Positions 41,095 through 49,299 of a DNA stretch of 64,000 bases are shown here, in pieces. Made by a program: the position numbers and the translations under genes. Origin of the DNA: Amycolatopsis sp. CA-230715 (GTDB taxonomy: Bacteria > Actinomycetota > Actinomycetes > Mycobacteriales > Pseudonocardiaceae). Each line of letters begins with the position of its first letter. The stretch's first letter is position 1. A model generated the notes under the pieces. That model did no database searches. It saw only the letters and a list, made by a program, of their open reading frames with translations, and was not told the origin of the DNA. The stretch covers positions 7,439,501-7,503,500 of the forward strand of contig NZ_CP059997.1 in NCBI RefSeq assembly GCF_018736145.1. Direction: 5' to 3'.

Positions 41095-43275
41095 TCAGGA
41101 CTTGTGGATGAGCCAGGTTCCGCCGTGCCATTGCAGGGAAAGGTCATCGCCGACGGTCATGGGCGGCGCGCCCCGGATGGCGGACGGCGGTACGACGACC
41201 TTGTCCTTGCCCGCTTCGACGATCTTCCCGGCGTCCACGGTCACCTTCTCGCACGCGGCGAGAGCGGCGGGGGAGAGCGCGTTGACGAGGCTGGAGAAGT
41301 TCTGCACGCACGTGGTCGCGCCGCCCTGGTCCGACCAGGCGGGTGCGCTGATCCGGCAGAGCGCGGGGACGTCCTTGGCGCCCAGCGCCTTGTAGTAGTT
41401 CTCCATCACGGTGGCCGCGCCCTCGGCGTCGTGCGAGATACCGGACGAGCTGGGCGGTGCCGGGGCGGTCGCGGCGGGACCGAGCTTCGCCTTGAAGTCG
41501 GGGGACATCAGTGCGCTGAGATCGCCGTAGGGCACGGTGATGTTCTTCGTGCCGCACGCCCCGGTGTAGCCGAGCTGGAACAGGTCGAGGAAGAACTCGA
41601 CGCCGTCGGGTCCGTAGGCGATGGAGGTCGACGGTTGGCCGGAGTGCCCGGCCAGTGCCTCCTTGCTCAACACGGTGGCATCGCGTTCGGGGTGGTCGCC
41701 GGGGCAGAATCCGTCCGGGACGCGGGCGCGCAGGCGTTCGGTGACGGCGGTGAGATCCGGCCCGAACACCTGCTCCGGGCTGACCACCGCGCCCGTCTCG
41801 GCGTCCACTGTGGACGTCACGCTGGTGGTCCAGCTCGCGTGCCCGAGCACGAGCGAGTCCATCGAGAAGTCGTACCGCACGGAAATGACCTTCGGCCCGC
41901 GCATGCGGACGTCGGCCTTGCCCAAGGCGTGCGGGATGTCGCCGTCCGATTCCTTCATGTTCGCCGACACCAGTGAGCGGCGGACCTGGTCCACCCTGGC
42001 GTCGATCGGCCGCATCAGCTCGGCGTTGAGCTTCCGTTCTACGTCCGGGTTCGCGGCACCGGTGACGTGCGCGTACTGCATGTTGATGTCGAAATCGGGG
42101 CCGCTGAACCGTTCCGCCCTGGTCTGCAGCGCGACGTTCAGCGCGGGGGCCGGGGTCGTGGCCGCGGCGACCGGTGGCGCGGGGTCGTCCGGACCGGTCA
42201 GCGTGACGACCGTGACCACGGCGGCCGCGACCGCGAGCACGGACGCGATGACCCCGGCGATCAGCTTCCCGCCGCCGAGTGTCGCGCCGACGGCTCCTGT
42301 ACCGCCCGTGCCCGCGCCGACGATCCCGCCGCTCGCGACGATCCCGCCACCGGCCGCGCCGCCCGCGACCAGCGCACCGGGCGCCAGCGCGGTGGCGGCG
42401 CCCAGCACCGCGAGCGGGGACAGCGCGACGAGTGCGGCCGCCCGCTGCCCGAGCCGGTGCCAGCCGCGGTCTTCCCAGTCTTCGCCGTACGCCTCGACGG
42501 CAACGGCTTCGAGCTCGGCCACGAACGCGGCCGCACTGGCCGGGCGGTCGGCCGCGTGCTTCGCCATGCCGCGCGCGAGCAGCCCGCGCACGGGCTCCGG
42601 CGCTTCGCCGACGGGCGCGGGTGCCGAGGTGTGCAGGGTCCGCAGGGTCGCGGTGTCCTGGGCCCGGAACGGCCGGTTCCCGGTGACGCACTGGAAGAAC
42701 ACGCACGTCGCCGCGTAGACGTCGGTCGCGGGGGTGGCGGCCTGGCCCGCCCACTGCTCCGGCGCCATATAGGCGGGAGAGCCGATCGGGGCGTCGGCCG
42801 CGCCCGCGAGCACCGCGAGCCCGAAGTCGACGAGCTTGCTCTGCCGGTCCGGGCCGACCAGCACGTTGTCCGGTTTGTAGTCGCGGTGCACGGTACCGGC
42901 GGCGTGCGCGGCGGCCAGCCCGAGCAACGATCCTTTGAGGACGGTGAGCGCGGCCTCGGGGGTCATCGCGCCTTCGACCGTCATGATGGACCGCAGCGAA
43001 ACACCGGACACGGCTTCCATCACGATCGCCGCGCCGTACGGGGTTTCGACGAACTCGTACAGCTTGACCACGTGCGGGCTCGTGACGCGGCGCAGCATCC
43101 ACGCCTCCTGGCGGAAGCGCGCGAGATGCCCTTCGTCGGCGAGGTACCGGGCGAACAGGTACTTGATCGCGACCGGGGTGCCGGATTCGGTGTGCTTGGC
43201 CAGCACGACCCGGCCGAAACCGCCTTCGCCCAGCGGTTCGATCTCGGTGAAGCCTGGTACCACCCAGTTCTGCAC
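41095..43275 (-). CDS. receptor-type Ser/Thr protein kinase with extracellular sensor
   Basis: About 726 residues. N-terminal kinase: GEGGFGRVVLA loop, VAIKYL lysine, VHRDYKPDN catalytic loop, VDFGLA. Then a Gly/Ala-rich linker with one or two hydrophobic stretches (GKLIAGVIASVLAVAAAVVTVVTL is the clear membrane helix, about 345-370) and an outside region of about 350 residues with an RsiV/DUF3298-like part followed by an NTF2-like domain ending GGTWLIHKS. GTG 43275 is preferred since GGAGGA precedes it; GTG 43290 is possible. Signal and targets unknown. Confidence 0.85.
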   Translation of the reverse strand: MQNWVVPGFTEIEPLGEGGFGRVVLAKHTESGTPVAIKYLFARYLADEGHLARFRQEAWMLRRVTSPHVVKLYEFVETPYGAAIVMEAVSGVSLRSIMTVEGAMTPEAALTVLKGSLLGLAAAHAAGTVHRDYKPDNVLVGPDRQSKLVDFGLAVLAGAADAPIGSPAYMAPEQWAGQAATPATDVYAATCVFFQCVTGNRPFRAQDTATLRTLHTSAPAPVGEAPEPVRGLLARGMAKHAADRPASAAAFVAELEAVAVEAYGEDWEDRGWHRLGQRAAALVALSPLAVLGAATALAPGALVAGGAAGGGIVASGGIVGAGTGGTGAVGATLGGGKLIAGVIASVLAVAAAVVTVVTLTGPDDPAPPVAAATTPAPALNVALQTRAERFSGPDFDINMQYAHVTGAANPDVERKLNAELMRPIDARVDQVRRSLVSANMKESDGDIPHALGKADVRMRGPKVISVRYDFSMDSLVLGHASWTTSVTSTVDAETGAVVSPEQVFGPDLTAVTERLRARVPDGFCPGDHPERDATVLSKEALAGHSGQPSTSIAYGPDGVEFFLDLFQLGYTGACGTKNITVPYGDLSALMSPDFKAKLGPAATAPAPPSSSGISHDAEGAATVMENYYKALGAKDVPALCRISAPAWSDQGGATTCVQNFSSLVNALSPAALAACEKVTVDAGKIVEAGKDKVVVPPSAIRGAPPMTVGDDLSLQWHGGTWLIHKS

Positions 43276-43381
43276 GGGTCCTCCGGTCACGGCGCCGCCT
43301 GAGGTGTGACAGATCGGGGTGATGCGTCACAACGGCGAGGTGAGGAAGTTATAACCGGCGGCGGGGACCGTCGCAACCGGT

Positions 43382-44827
43382 TCAGTGCTTTCGTGCCCGA
43401 TCTGACGGGCCGAGCCACCCCCTCCGGCTCAGTTCGGCGCGGAACCGCTGGTAAGAGTCTTCCAGCCGGGTACCGGAGGGCTCGACGACGCGGCCGGGCC
43501 GCACCATCGCGGCGGTCGCCTCGGCGAGCCCGGGGTGCAGGGTGCCGGAAGCGGCCAGCAACGCGGCACCGAACGAGCTGTCCGCGTCGCCCGCGACCCG
43601 CAGCGGCATGCCCAGCACGTCGGCCCGGATACGCAGCCAGGCTTCGCTGCGGTTGCCGCCGCCCGCGGTGAGCAGCGGCGCGGTCACCTCCAGCCCGAGC
43701 CCGCGCAGGTGTTCCAGCGCGAGCCGTTCGCAGAAGGCGACCCCTTCGAGCGCGGCGCGGTACGAGTCGACCTCGTCGCGCGGCTCGCCGAGCGTGAAGC
43801 CCTCGGCCTTCGGCGCGACGAACGGGAACCGTTCTCCGTTGCGGCGCAAGGGATAGCTCACGACGGAAGCGGGGCCGTGCTCCGCCGCGGCGGAGTCGAG
43901 CGCGGCCAGCCGATCGCGCGGCACGGACGCCAGCGCTTCGCCGCCGGTGTTGCTCGCGCCGCCGGGCAGCCACAGCCCGTCGGGGTGCCGGTGACTGTAC
44001 ACCGCGCCCGTCGGGTCGGGCAGCAGCCGATCGCTGACCCCCTTGACGACCAGCGTGGTGCCGAGCACCGAGACGAACTGCCCCGGCGCCGCGGCACCGG
44101 TGGCGAGCTGGGCGGTGCAGCCGTCGCTCATCCCGAGCAGCACCGGGCATCCGGCGGGCAGCCCGGTTTCCGCGGCCGCGTTCGCCGAAACCGTGCCGAC
44201 CGCGGTCGTCGGCGCCCGCACCTCGGGCAGCAGGGTCAGCGGGACGTCGGCCGCCGCCAAGGTCGCCTCGGCCCACTCGCCGCGTGATGAGTCGTAGCCC
44301 GCCTTGAGCGTGTGGCTCCAGTCCGCGGCGACCGGTTGGCCGCACAGGTACCAGCCGATCAGATCCGCGGTGTGGCAGAGCCTCGCCGCGTTCCGGTGGT
44401 GGCGGGCGAGCCAGGACAGGCGGCCGACGGTGCTCAGCACCGAAGGCTGCACGCCGAGCGCGCGCCACCGCGCCTCGTCGGCGGCCCAGCCGTCGCGGGC
44501 GGCGGCGGCCTGCCTGCTGTCGTCGTACATCAGCGCGGGGCCGACGGGTGATCCCGCGCTGTCGACGGCGACGACCGTGCCGCTGGTGGCCGTGATCGCG
44601 AGCCCGGCGACCGGGGTGCCCGCGGGCAGTTCGCCGAGCGCGGTGCCGAGCGCGCGGCGGGCCGACGGCCACCACGCGGTCGCGTTCTGTTCGCGGTGAC
44701 CGGGTTCCGGGTGCTCCGGCGCGGGCAAGGGTGCGGACGCCGTCGCCAGCGTTGCGCCCGCCGCCGTCACGCAGCGCGCGCGGACCGTGCTGGTCGCGAA
44801 GTCGAGGCCGATCGCGACCGGCTCCAT
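43382..44827 (-). CDS. FGGY family carbohydrate kinase
   Basis: 481 residues. VAIGLDFATSTVRARCV is the phosphate loop (the usual GT/GS is ATS), LMYDDSRQ the sugar-binding segment, and LTAGGGNRSEAWLRIRADVLGMPL the ATP site. Resembles ribulo-/xylulokinase-like members of uncertain sugar. ATG 44827 with a ribosome site GGAGGGGCC. Divergent from a class II aldolase gene; the 160 bp between them hold two mirror-image operators, so kinase and aldolase probably form one pathway. Confidence 0.82.
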   Translation of the reverse strand: MEPVAIGLDFATSTVRARCVTAAGATLATASAPLPAPEHPEPGHREQNATAWWPSARRALGTALGELPAGTPVAGLAITATSGTVVAVDSAGSPVGPALMYDDSRQAAAARDGWAADEARWRALGVQPSVLSTVGRLSWLARHHRNAARLCHTADLIGWYLCGQPVAADWSHTLKAGYDSSRGEWAEATLAAADVPLTLLPEVRAPTTAVGTVSANAAAETGLPAGCPVLLGMSDGCTAQLATGAAAPGQFVSVLGTTLVVKGVSDRLLPDPTGAVYSHRHPDGLWLPGGASNTGGEALASVPRDRLAALDSAAAEHGPASVVSYPLRRNGERFPFVAPKAEGFTLGEPRDEVDSYRAALEGVAFCERLALEHLRGLGLEVTAPLLTAGGGNRSEAWLRIRADVLGMPLRVAGDADSSFGAALLAASGTLHPGLAEATAAMVRPGRVVEPSGTRLEDSYQRFRAELSRRGWLGPSDRARKH

Positions 44828-44867
44828 GGCCCCTCCGGAAGTCCTGGTGTCACATGAACGATGTGAA

Positions 44868-44888
44868 CTTAACACACTTGACTGTTAT
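44868..44888. promoter_or_regulatory. operator A, kinase side
   Basis: CTTAACA-N7-CTGTTAT. Its reverse complement ATAACAG-N7-TGTTAAG matches operator B at 44961-44979, and the site is itself a near-palindrome (TTAACA...TGTTAT). A further perfect dyad CACAT-N5-ATGTG (44851-44865) lies next to it on the kinase side. Confidence 0.6.
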
Positions 44889-44960
44889 ATCCTAGTCGCG
44901 GGTCGCCGCGAAAGCAGTGGGTATCGCTGCGCGCGCGCCGACTTTCCTTGCTTTGCCTGG

Positions 44961-44979
44961 ATAACAGCGGCTTGTTAAG
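44961..44979. promoter_or_regulatory. operator B, aldolase side
   Basis: ATAACAG-N5-TGTTAAG, with the same 7-bp arms as operator A in mirrored orientation, ending 8 bases before the aldolase ATG. Confidence 0.6.
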
Positions 44980-44987
44980 TTCTCGGT

Positions 44988-45752
44988 ATGGCGAACGAGA
45001 ACGACCCGATCGGCGAACTGGTCGAGCTGTCCCACTGGCTCGGCGACCCCGGCCGCGACCTCGCCATCCTCGGCGAGGGCAACACGTCGGTGTCGCTCGC
45101 ACCGGGCAGGCTCGCGGTGAAGGCCAGCGGTGCCGGTCTCGGCAAGGTGGGGCGAGAGCACTTCGTCGAGGTCGACCCCGGCCGGGTACTGTCCATTTTG
45201 GACCGTGCGGAGGTTCGCGACGAGGAACTGGCCGGGCATCTCGCCGCGTGCCGGATCTCCGGTGACCGGCGGCCGTCGATCGAGGTCGTGCTGCACGCGC
45301 TCGCAGTGCGGGAGGCGGGTGCGAAGTTCGTCGCGCACGCGCATCCGACCGTGGTGAACGGCGTGCTGTGCAGCGATCGCGCCGACGCGCTCGTAGCCGG
45401 GCATCTCTTCCCCGACCAGGTGGTGGTGCTCGGCAGGCATCCGTTGCTGGTGCCGTACGCCGAGCCTGGCCTCGAACTCGCGCGCACCGTCAAGGCGGCG
45501 CTGGCCGGACACCTGGCGTCGCATGGTGCGCCGCCGAAGATCGTGTACCTGCGCAACCACGGGATCCTCGTGCTCGGCGAGACCGCGACGGACGTCCGCC
45601 AAGCGGTCGAGATGACGGTCAAGGTGGCCAGGATCCTGACCGCCGCGCTGGCGGTCGGGGAGCCCGCCTACCTCACCAGCGACCAGGCCGACCGGATCGA
45701 GGGCCGCGAGGACGAGCACCACCGGCGCAGCGTGCTCGCGCGGCAGGGGTGA
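44988..45752 (+). CDS. class II aldolase/adducin family protein
   Basis: 254 residues. ILGEGNTSVSL is the phosphate-binding segment, AKFVAHAHPTVVNGVL supplies the HxH metal ligands, and VYLRNHGILVLGET carries the third His. L-fuculose-1-phosphate/L-ribulose-5-phosphate aldolase-epimerase type. Divergent partner of the FGGY kinase: kinase plus aldolase suggests splitting of a phosphorylated ketose. No ribosome site is seen before ATG 44988. Confidence 0.82.
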   Translation: MANENDPIGELVELSHWLGDPGRDLAILGEGNTSVSLAPGRLAVKASGAGLGKVGREHFVEVDPGRVLSILDRAEVRDEELAGHLAACRISGDRRPSIEVVLHALAVREAGAKFVAHAHPTVVNGVLCSDRADALVAGHLFPDQVVVLGRHPLLVPYAEPGLELARTVKAALAGHLASHGAPPKIVYLRNHGILVLGETATDVRQAVEMTVKVARILTAALAVGEPAYLTSDQADRIEGREDEHHRRSVLARQG

Positions 45753-45762
45753 CGCACGGGTT

Positions 45763-46605
45763 TCAGCGGAAGTAGCCGTCGAACAGCGTCCTGCCGATCC
45801 TGGTCGTGGTCTCCTTGCCGGTTTCGAACCCGTGCTGAATCACCTTCGTGTCGTCCATGATGGCGAGCGTGTAGCGCTGGGCGGGCCCGGTGAAGCCGAC
45901 GCTGTTGGTGATCCACGAGCCGTCGTCGTTGTCGTCGGACCACCCGTTCTTGTTGCCTGGCTTGGCCGCCGCGCCCGCGCCCCACACGCCCCACTGCTGG
46001 TTCGGGTCGACGTGCTGCATCTCGCCGACGAGGTAGTCCCGGTGTCGCGGCGGCATGTTCAGCACGTAGTTGACGAGCCGGTCGAGGTCGTTCGCGGTGG
46101 TCAGGATCCAGCCCCAGTGGTGCGGGTGCTGATCGGTGAAGCGCATGTCGGTCATGCCGTAGGCGGGGAACCGCTTCGCGAAGTCCTCGCCCCCGTACCG
46201 GTTCCACAGCGTGTGCGCCGCGTCGTCGTCGCTGGAGTTCAGCATCTTGTGCATGAGCGCGCGGTCGTCCGGGGTCAGGTGCACGGCGCCGCTCTCGTCG
46301 CGCAGCAGCAGGTCCACCACCATCGCCAGCTTCGGGGTGGAACAGGCCCAGATGAGCGTGCCCGCGTCCGCGCTGCGCCACACCGCGCCGGTCCGCCGGT
46401 CCCGCAGCACGATCCCGGCCACCCCCGGCCGCCCCGCCACGTAGGCCTTCGTCGCCGCGATGCGCTTCTGCAGCTCCTTGTCGAACGGCGGCTGCCGCGC
46501 TGCCTCGCGCCAGTCGGCGACACCGATGCTGGTCGAGGAGGTCGCGACCGCGAGGACGACCGCGGTGGCGGTGGCGGCGAGCACGCGCCAGATCGAGGGC
46601 TTCAC
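45763..46605 (-). CDS. exported beta-lactamase-fold serine hydrolase
   Basis: 280 residues, N-terminal hydrophobic signal (VLAATATAVVLAVATSSTSIG). Class A beta-lactamase/PBP-like motifs are seen: SxxK as STPK (about 88-91), an SDN position reading SDD (NSSDDDAAH), and the KTG box as KNG (NKNGWSD). The STPK serine is in place, but the other two motifs are altered, so carboxypeptidase, esterase or a non-enzymatic role is possible rather than true beta-lactamase. Ends 10 bp from the aldolase gene, convergent. Confidence 0.75.
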   Translation of the reverse strand: MKPSIWRVLAATATAVVLAVATSSTSIGVADWREAARQPPFDKELQKRIAATKAYVAGRPGVAGIVLRDRRTGAVWRSADAGTLIWACSTPKLAMVVDLLLRDESGAVHLTPDDRALMHKMLNSSDDDAAHTLWNRYGGEDFAKRFPAYGMTDMRFTDQHPHHWGWILTTANDLDRLVNYVLNMPPRHRDYLVGEMQHVDPNQQWGVWGAGAAAKPGNKNGWSDDNDDGSWITNSVGFTGPAQRYTLAIMDDTKVIQHGFETGKETTTRIGRTLFDGYFR

Positions 46606-46677
46606 GGGGGAAGAACCTAGCCCATCCCGGCCACGGGGTGGAGCCGGAAATCCAGGTGGCGAGCTGATTTTCGATAA

Positions 46678-46700
46678 CTGTCGGTGTGCCGTGGGATGCT
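46678..46700 (+). promoter_or_regulatory. RecA-independent DNA-damage (PafBC-type) promoter, HhH gene
   Basis: CTGTCGGTG (46678-46686), 8 bases, GATGCT (46695-46700). It matches TTGTCRGTG-N8-TAnnnT except at the first base of each element. It shares GTCGGTG and GATGCT with the VOC promoters and lies 28 bp before the HhH gene. Confidence 0.7.
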
Positions 46701-46727
46701 CTGCGCAGTGGAGGACTGGGAGGGGAC

Positions 46728-46916
46728 ATGACCGATTTCCCGAAGACGAGCAAACCGGCGGAACGCGCGCTGATCAACGCCGGGTACACCAGCCTCGAGC
46801 ACCTGACCGAGGTGACCGAGGCCGACTTGGCGAAGCTGCACGGAATGGGGCCGAAGGCGCTGCGCATACTCCGCGAAGCGCTCGCCGAACGCGGCCAGGG
46901 GTTCGCTCCGTTATGA
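46728..46916 (+). CDS. small helix-hairpin-helix DNA-binding protein
   Basis: 62 residues, nearly the whole protein being an HhH unit: AERALINAGYTSLEHLTEVTEADLAKLHGMGPKALRILREAL, with the hairpin GMGPKA that contacts the DNA backbone. It resembles the RNA polymerase alpha C-terminal domain motif. ATG 46728 follows GGAGGGG; an ATG at 46686 lies inside the promoter. Coupled to prolyl aminopeptidase by ATGA. The damage-type promoter suggests a role in stress or repair. Confidence 0.85.
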   Translation: MTDFPKTSKPAERALINAGYTSLEHLTEVTEADLAKLHGMGPKALRILREALAERGQGFAPL

Positions 46917-47884
46917 CCGAGTATGGCGAAGCGGCGCCGTTCGAGCACGGCATGCTCGACGTCGGCGACGGGCACCGCGTGTACTGGGAGCAGTGCGGAA
47001 ACCCGGACGGGAAGCCCGCCGTCGTGCTCCACGGCGGGCCGGGCTCGGGGTGCACACCGCTGTGGCGGCGGTTCTTCGATCCGGCGCGGTACCGCGTGCT
47101 GCTGTTCGACCAGCGCGGGTGCGGTCGCAGCACACCGCACGCCGGTGCGCCGGAGGCGGACCTCTCGGCCAACACCACCTGGCACCTGCTGGCGGACATC
47201 GAGCGCCTCCGCGAGCACCTCGGCGTCGAGAAGTGGTTGGTGTTCGGCGGTTCCTGGGGTGCGACGCTCGGCCTCGCCTATGCCGAGCGGCATCCGGCAC
47301 GGGTCTCCGAGCTGGTGCTGTTCAGCATCACCAACACCAGCCGTGCCGAAGTGCGCTGGGTGACCAAGGAGATGCGCCGGTTCTTCCCCGGGCAGTGGGC
47401 GCGGTTCCGGGCCGGTGCGCCCGGTGCGGACGAGGATGAGCTGGCCGCCGGGTACGCCCGGTTGCTCCGGGATCCCGATCCGGCCGTCCACGAGAAAGCC
47501 GCGAAGGATTGGTGCGACTGGGAGGACACCCACGTTTCGGTCGTGTCCGACGAGCACGACCCGCGCTACGACGACCCGGTCTTCCGGCTGTGCTTCGCCA
47601 GGTTGGTGACGCACTACTGGAGCAACGCGGCGTGGCTCGAGGACGGCGCGCTGATCAGGGACGCGACGAAACTGGCCGGGATCCCCGGCGTGCTCGTGCA
47701 CGGCAGGCTCGACATCAGCGGGCCGCCCGATATCGCCTACGCGGTCGCGAAACGCTGGCCGGACGCGGAACTCCGGTTCGTCGCCGAGGGCGGGCACGGG
47801 GCGGGCGAGCCGGGGATGGCCGAGTTGCTCGTCGCGGCGACGGACCGGTTCGCGGGGAGGGTTGACGGCACCAGGCTCAGCTAA
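46913..47884 (+). CDS. pip: prolyl aminopeptidase
   Basis: 323 residues, alpha/beta hydrolase (S33). HGGPGSGCTPLWRRFFDP carries the oxyanion HGGPG motif, GGSWGATLGLAYAERHP the nucleophile Ser, and VHGRLDISGP and EGGHGAGEP supply Asp and His. Releases N-terminal proline from peptides in the cytosol. ATG 46913 overlaps the HhH stop (ATGA), so the enzyme probably shares the upstream damage-type promoter, an unusual context. Confidence 0.92.
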   Translation: MTEYGEAAPFEHGMLDVGDGHRVYWEQCGNPDGKPAVVLHGGPGSGCTPLWRRFFDPARYRVLLFDQRGCGRSTPHAGAPEADLSANTTWHLLADIERLREHLGVEKWLVFGGSWGATLGLAYAERHPARVSELVLFSITNTSRAEVRWVTKEMRRFFPGQWARFRAGAPGADEDELAAGYARLLRDPDPAVHEKAAKDWCDWEDTHVSVVSDEHDPRYDDPVFRLCFARLVTHYWSNAAWLEDGALIRDATKLAGIPGVLVHGRLDISGPPDIAYAVAKRWPDAELRFVAEGGHGAGEPGMAELLVAATDRFAGRVDGTRLS

Positions 47885-47891
47885 TAGCGTC

Positions 47892-47907
47892 CGGAAATCG
47901 ATTACTC
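47892..47907. promoter_or_regulatory. LacI-type operator before the ABC/GH172 operon
   Basis: The 16 bases at 47892-47907 match the palindrome GAGTAATCGATTACTC at 13 positions, with an intact right half (CGATTACTC). About 48 bp upstream of the substrate-binding protein start. The perfect copy is at 62487-62502. Confidence 0.65.
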
Positions 47908-47954
47908 AGGCTGGGGAACCCAGTCACGGCGGCGTTGCTGGGAAGTGGGTGATC

Positions 47955-49292
47955 ATGTCGGGGGCACGACCGTGGTCGCGGCGCGCGGTGTTCCGCGCCG
48001 CCGCCGGTGCCGGTGCGCTGGCCACCTCCGCGCTCGCGGGATGCGCGCCGAGCCGCGATCCCGGCGAGATCACCTTCTGGAACTTCTACGGTCCGAACGG
48101 GACGCCGAAGTCGCAGGCCGACTGGTTCGTCAAGCTCGCCGACGACTGGAACGCCAGCCACCAGGTCAAGGTCCGGCTGCGGTACATCCCGCCGCAGGAG
48201 TACCAGACGGGGCCCACGCTGCAGACCGCGTTCAGCGCGGGTGCCGGGCCCGACGTGTTCCTGATCAGCCCCGGCGATTTCCTCCGCTACTACAACGGCG
48301 GCGCGCTCGTCGACCTCACGCCGCACCTGAGCGAGCAGGCCCGCGCGGACTTCCTGCCCGGTGTGCTCGGCACGCGCACCGTCGAGAACCGTGTGTACGG
48401 GCTGCCGATGGAGATCGAACCGCTCGCCCTGCTCTATTCGGAGCAGGCGTTCGAGAAGGCTCGTCTGTCCGAAGCGGACGTGCCGAAGACGTGGGAGCAA
48501 CTACTCGACGTCGGGCGCAAGCTCACCACGCCGGACCAGTTCGGGATGCTGCTGGAGACCGCGCCCGGGTACTACCAGAACTTCACCTGGTACCCGTTCC
48601 TCTGGATGGGCGGCGGCTCGGTCCTGTCCGCGGACCAGCGCTCGAGTGCGCTCGACGCCGCGGCGCCGCGGGCGGCGATGAAGCTGTGGCAGGACGCGGT
48701 GACCACCGGGGCCGCACCGCGACGGGTGCGCGGAAAGGGCGCGAACGACTCGATCTCGAACCTGGCCCAGGGTTACGCGGCGATGCAGCAGATCGGCATC
48801 TGGGCGGTCGCGGAGATCGCCCAGCAGCAGCCGGACTTCCGGTACGGGGTGGCCCCGCTGCCCGTGCCGCCCGGTGGCAAGCCCGCGACCGCGCTCGGCG
48901 GCTGGGCCATGGTGGCCAACGCGAAGGGCCGCAACCCGCAGGCCGCGGCGGAGTTCGTGGCGTGGGCGCTCGCTTCCCTCGACGACGCGGGTGTCGAGCG
49001 GTGCCGCCAGTGGAACACCGTCGCCAAGACGAATTTGCCCGCGCGCGCCTCGGTACGGGACGCCGCGGCGGCGCACGGCGCGTTCGCCAGTGGCGTGATG
49101 CGGACCTTCGCCGACGTGATCGCCCCGACCGGCACCCCGGAGCCGCGATACCCGCCGGAGCTGTACCGCGCGGTTTCCGACGCGCTGCAGTCGTGCCAGC
49201 TCGACGGCGCGAACCCGGCGGAGGTGACGGCCGCGGCGTCCGACCAGATCAACACCTTCCTGTCCCGGTACGAGGGGGCGGCGATCCAGTGA
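47955..49292 (+). CDS. extracellular sugar-binding lipoprotein (family 1), Tat-type signal
   Basis: 445 residues. Twin-arginine signal SRRAVFRAAAGAGALATSALAGC with a lipobox, then a family-1 solute-binding fold (GEITFWNFYGPNGTPKSQADWFVKLADDWNA; AGAGPDVFLISPGDFLRYYNGG). Oligosaccharide receptor for the importer that follows. ATG 47955 (MSGARPW) is chosen since the signal begins there; the frame is open further upstream only through the operator. Confidence 0.88.
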   Translation: MSGARPWSRRAVFRAAAGAGALATSALAGCAPSRDPGEITFWNFYGPNGTPKSQADWFVKLADDWNASHQVKVRLRYIPPQEYQTGPTLQTAFSAGAGPDVFLISPGDFLRYYNGGALVDLTPHLSEQARADFLPGVLGTRTVENRVYGLPMEIEPLALLYSEQAFEKARLSEADVPKTWEQLLDVGRKLTTPDQFGMLLETAPGYYQNFTWYPFLWMGGGSVLSADQRSSALDAAAPRAAMKLWQDAVTTGAAPRRVRGKGANDSISNLAQGYAAMQQIGIWAVAEIAQQQPDFRYGVAPLPVPPGGKPATALGGWAMVANAKGRNPQAAAEFVAWALASLDDAGVERCRQWNTVAKTNLPARASVRDAAAAHGAFASGVMRTFADVIAPTGTPEPRYPPELYRAVSDALQSCQLDGANPAEVTAAASDQINTFLSRYEGAAIQ

Positions 49293-49299
49293 GGGTGCC

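Noticed and set aside
45763..46605. Classical beta-lactamase resistance gene
   Set aside because: Only the SxxK motif is standard; SDN and KTG are changed, so a resistance claim is not supported.
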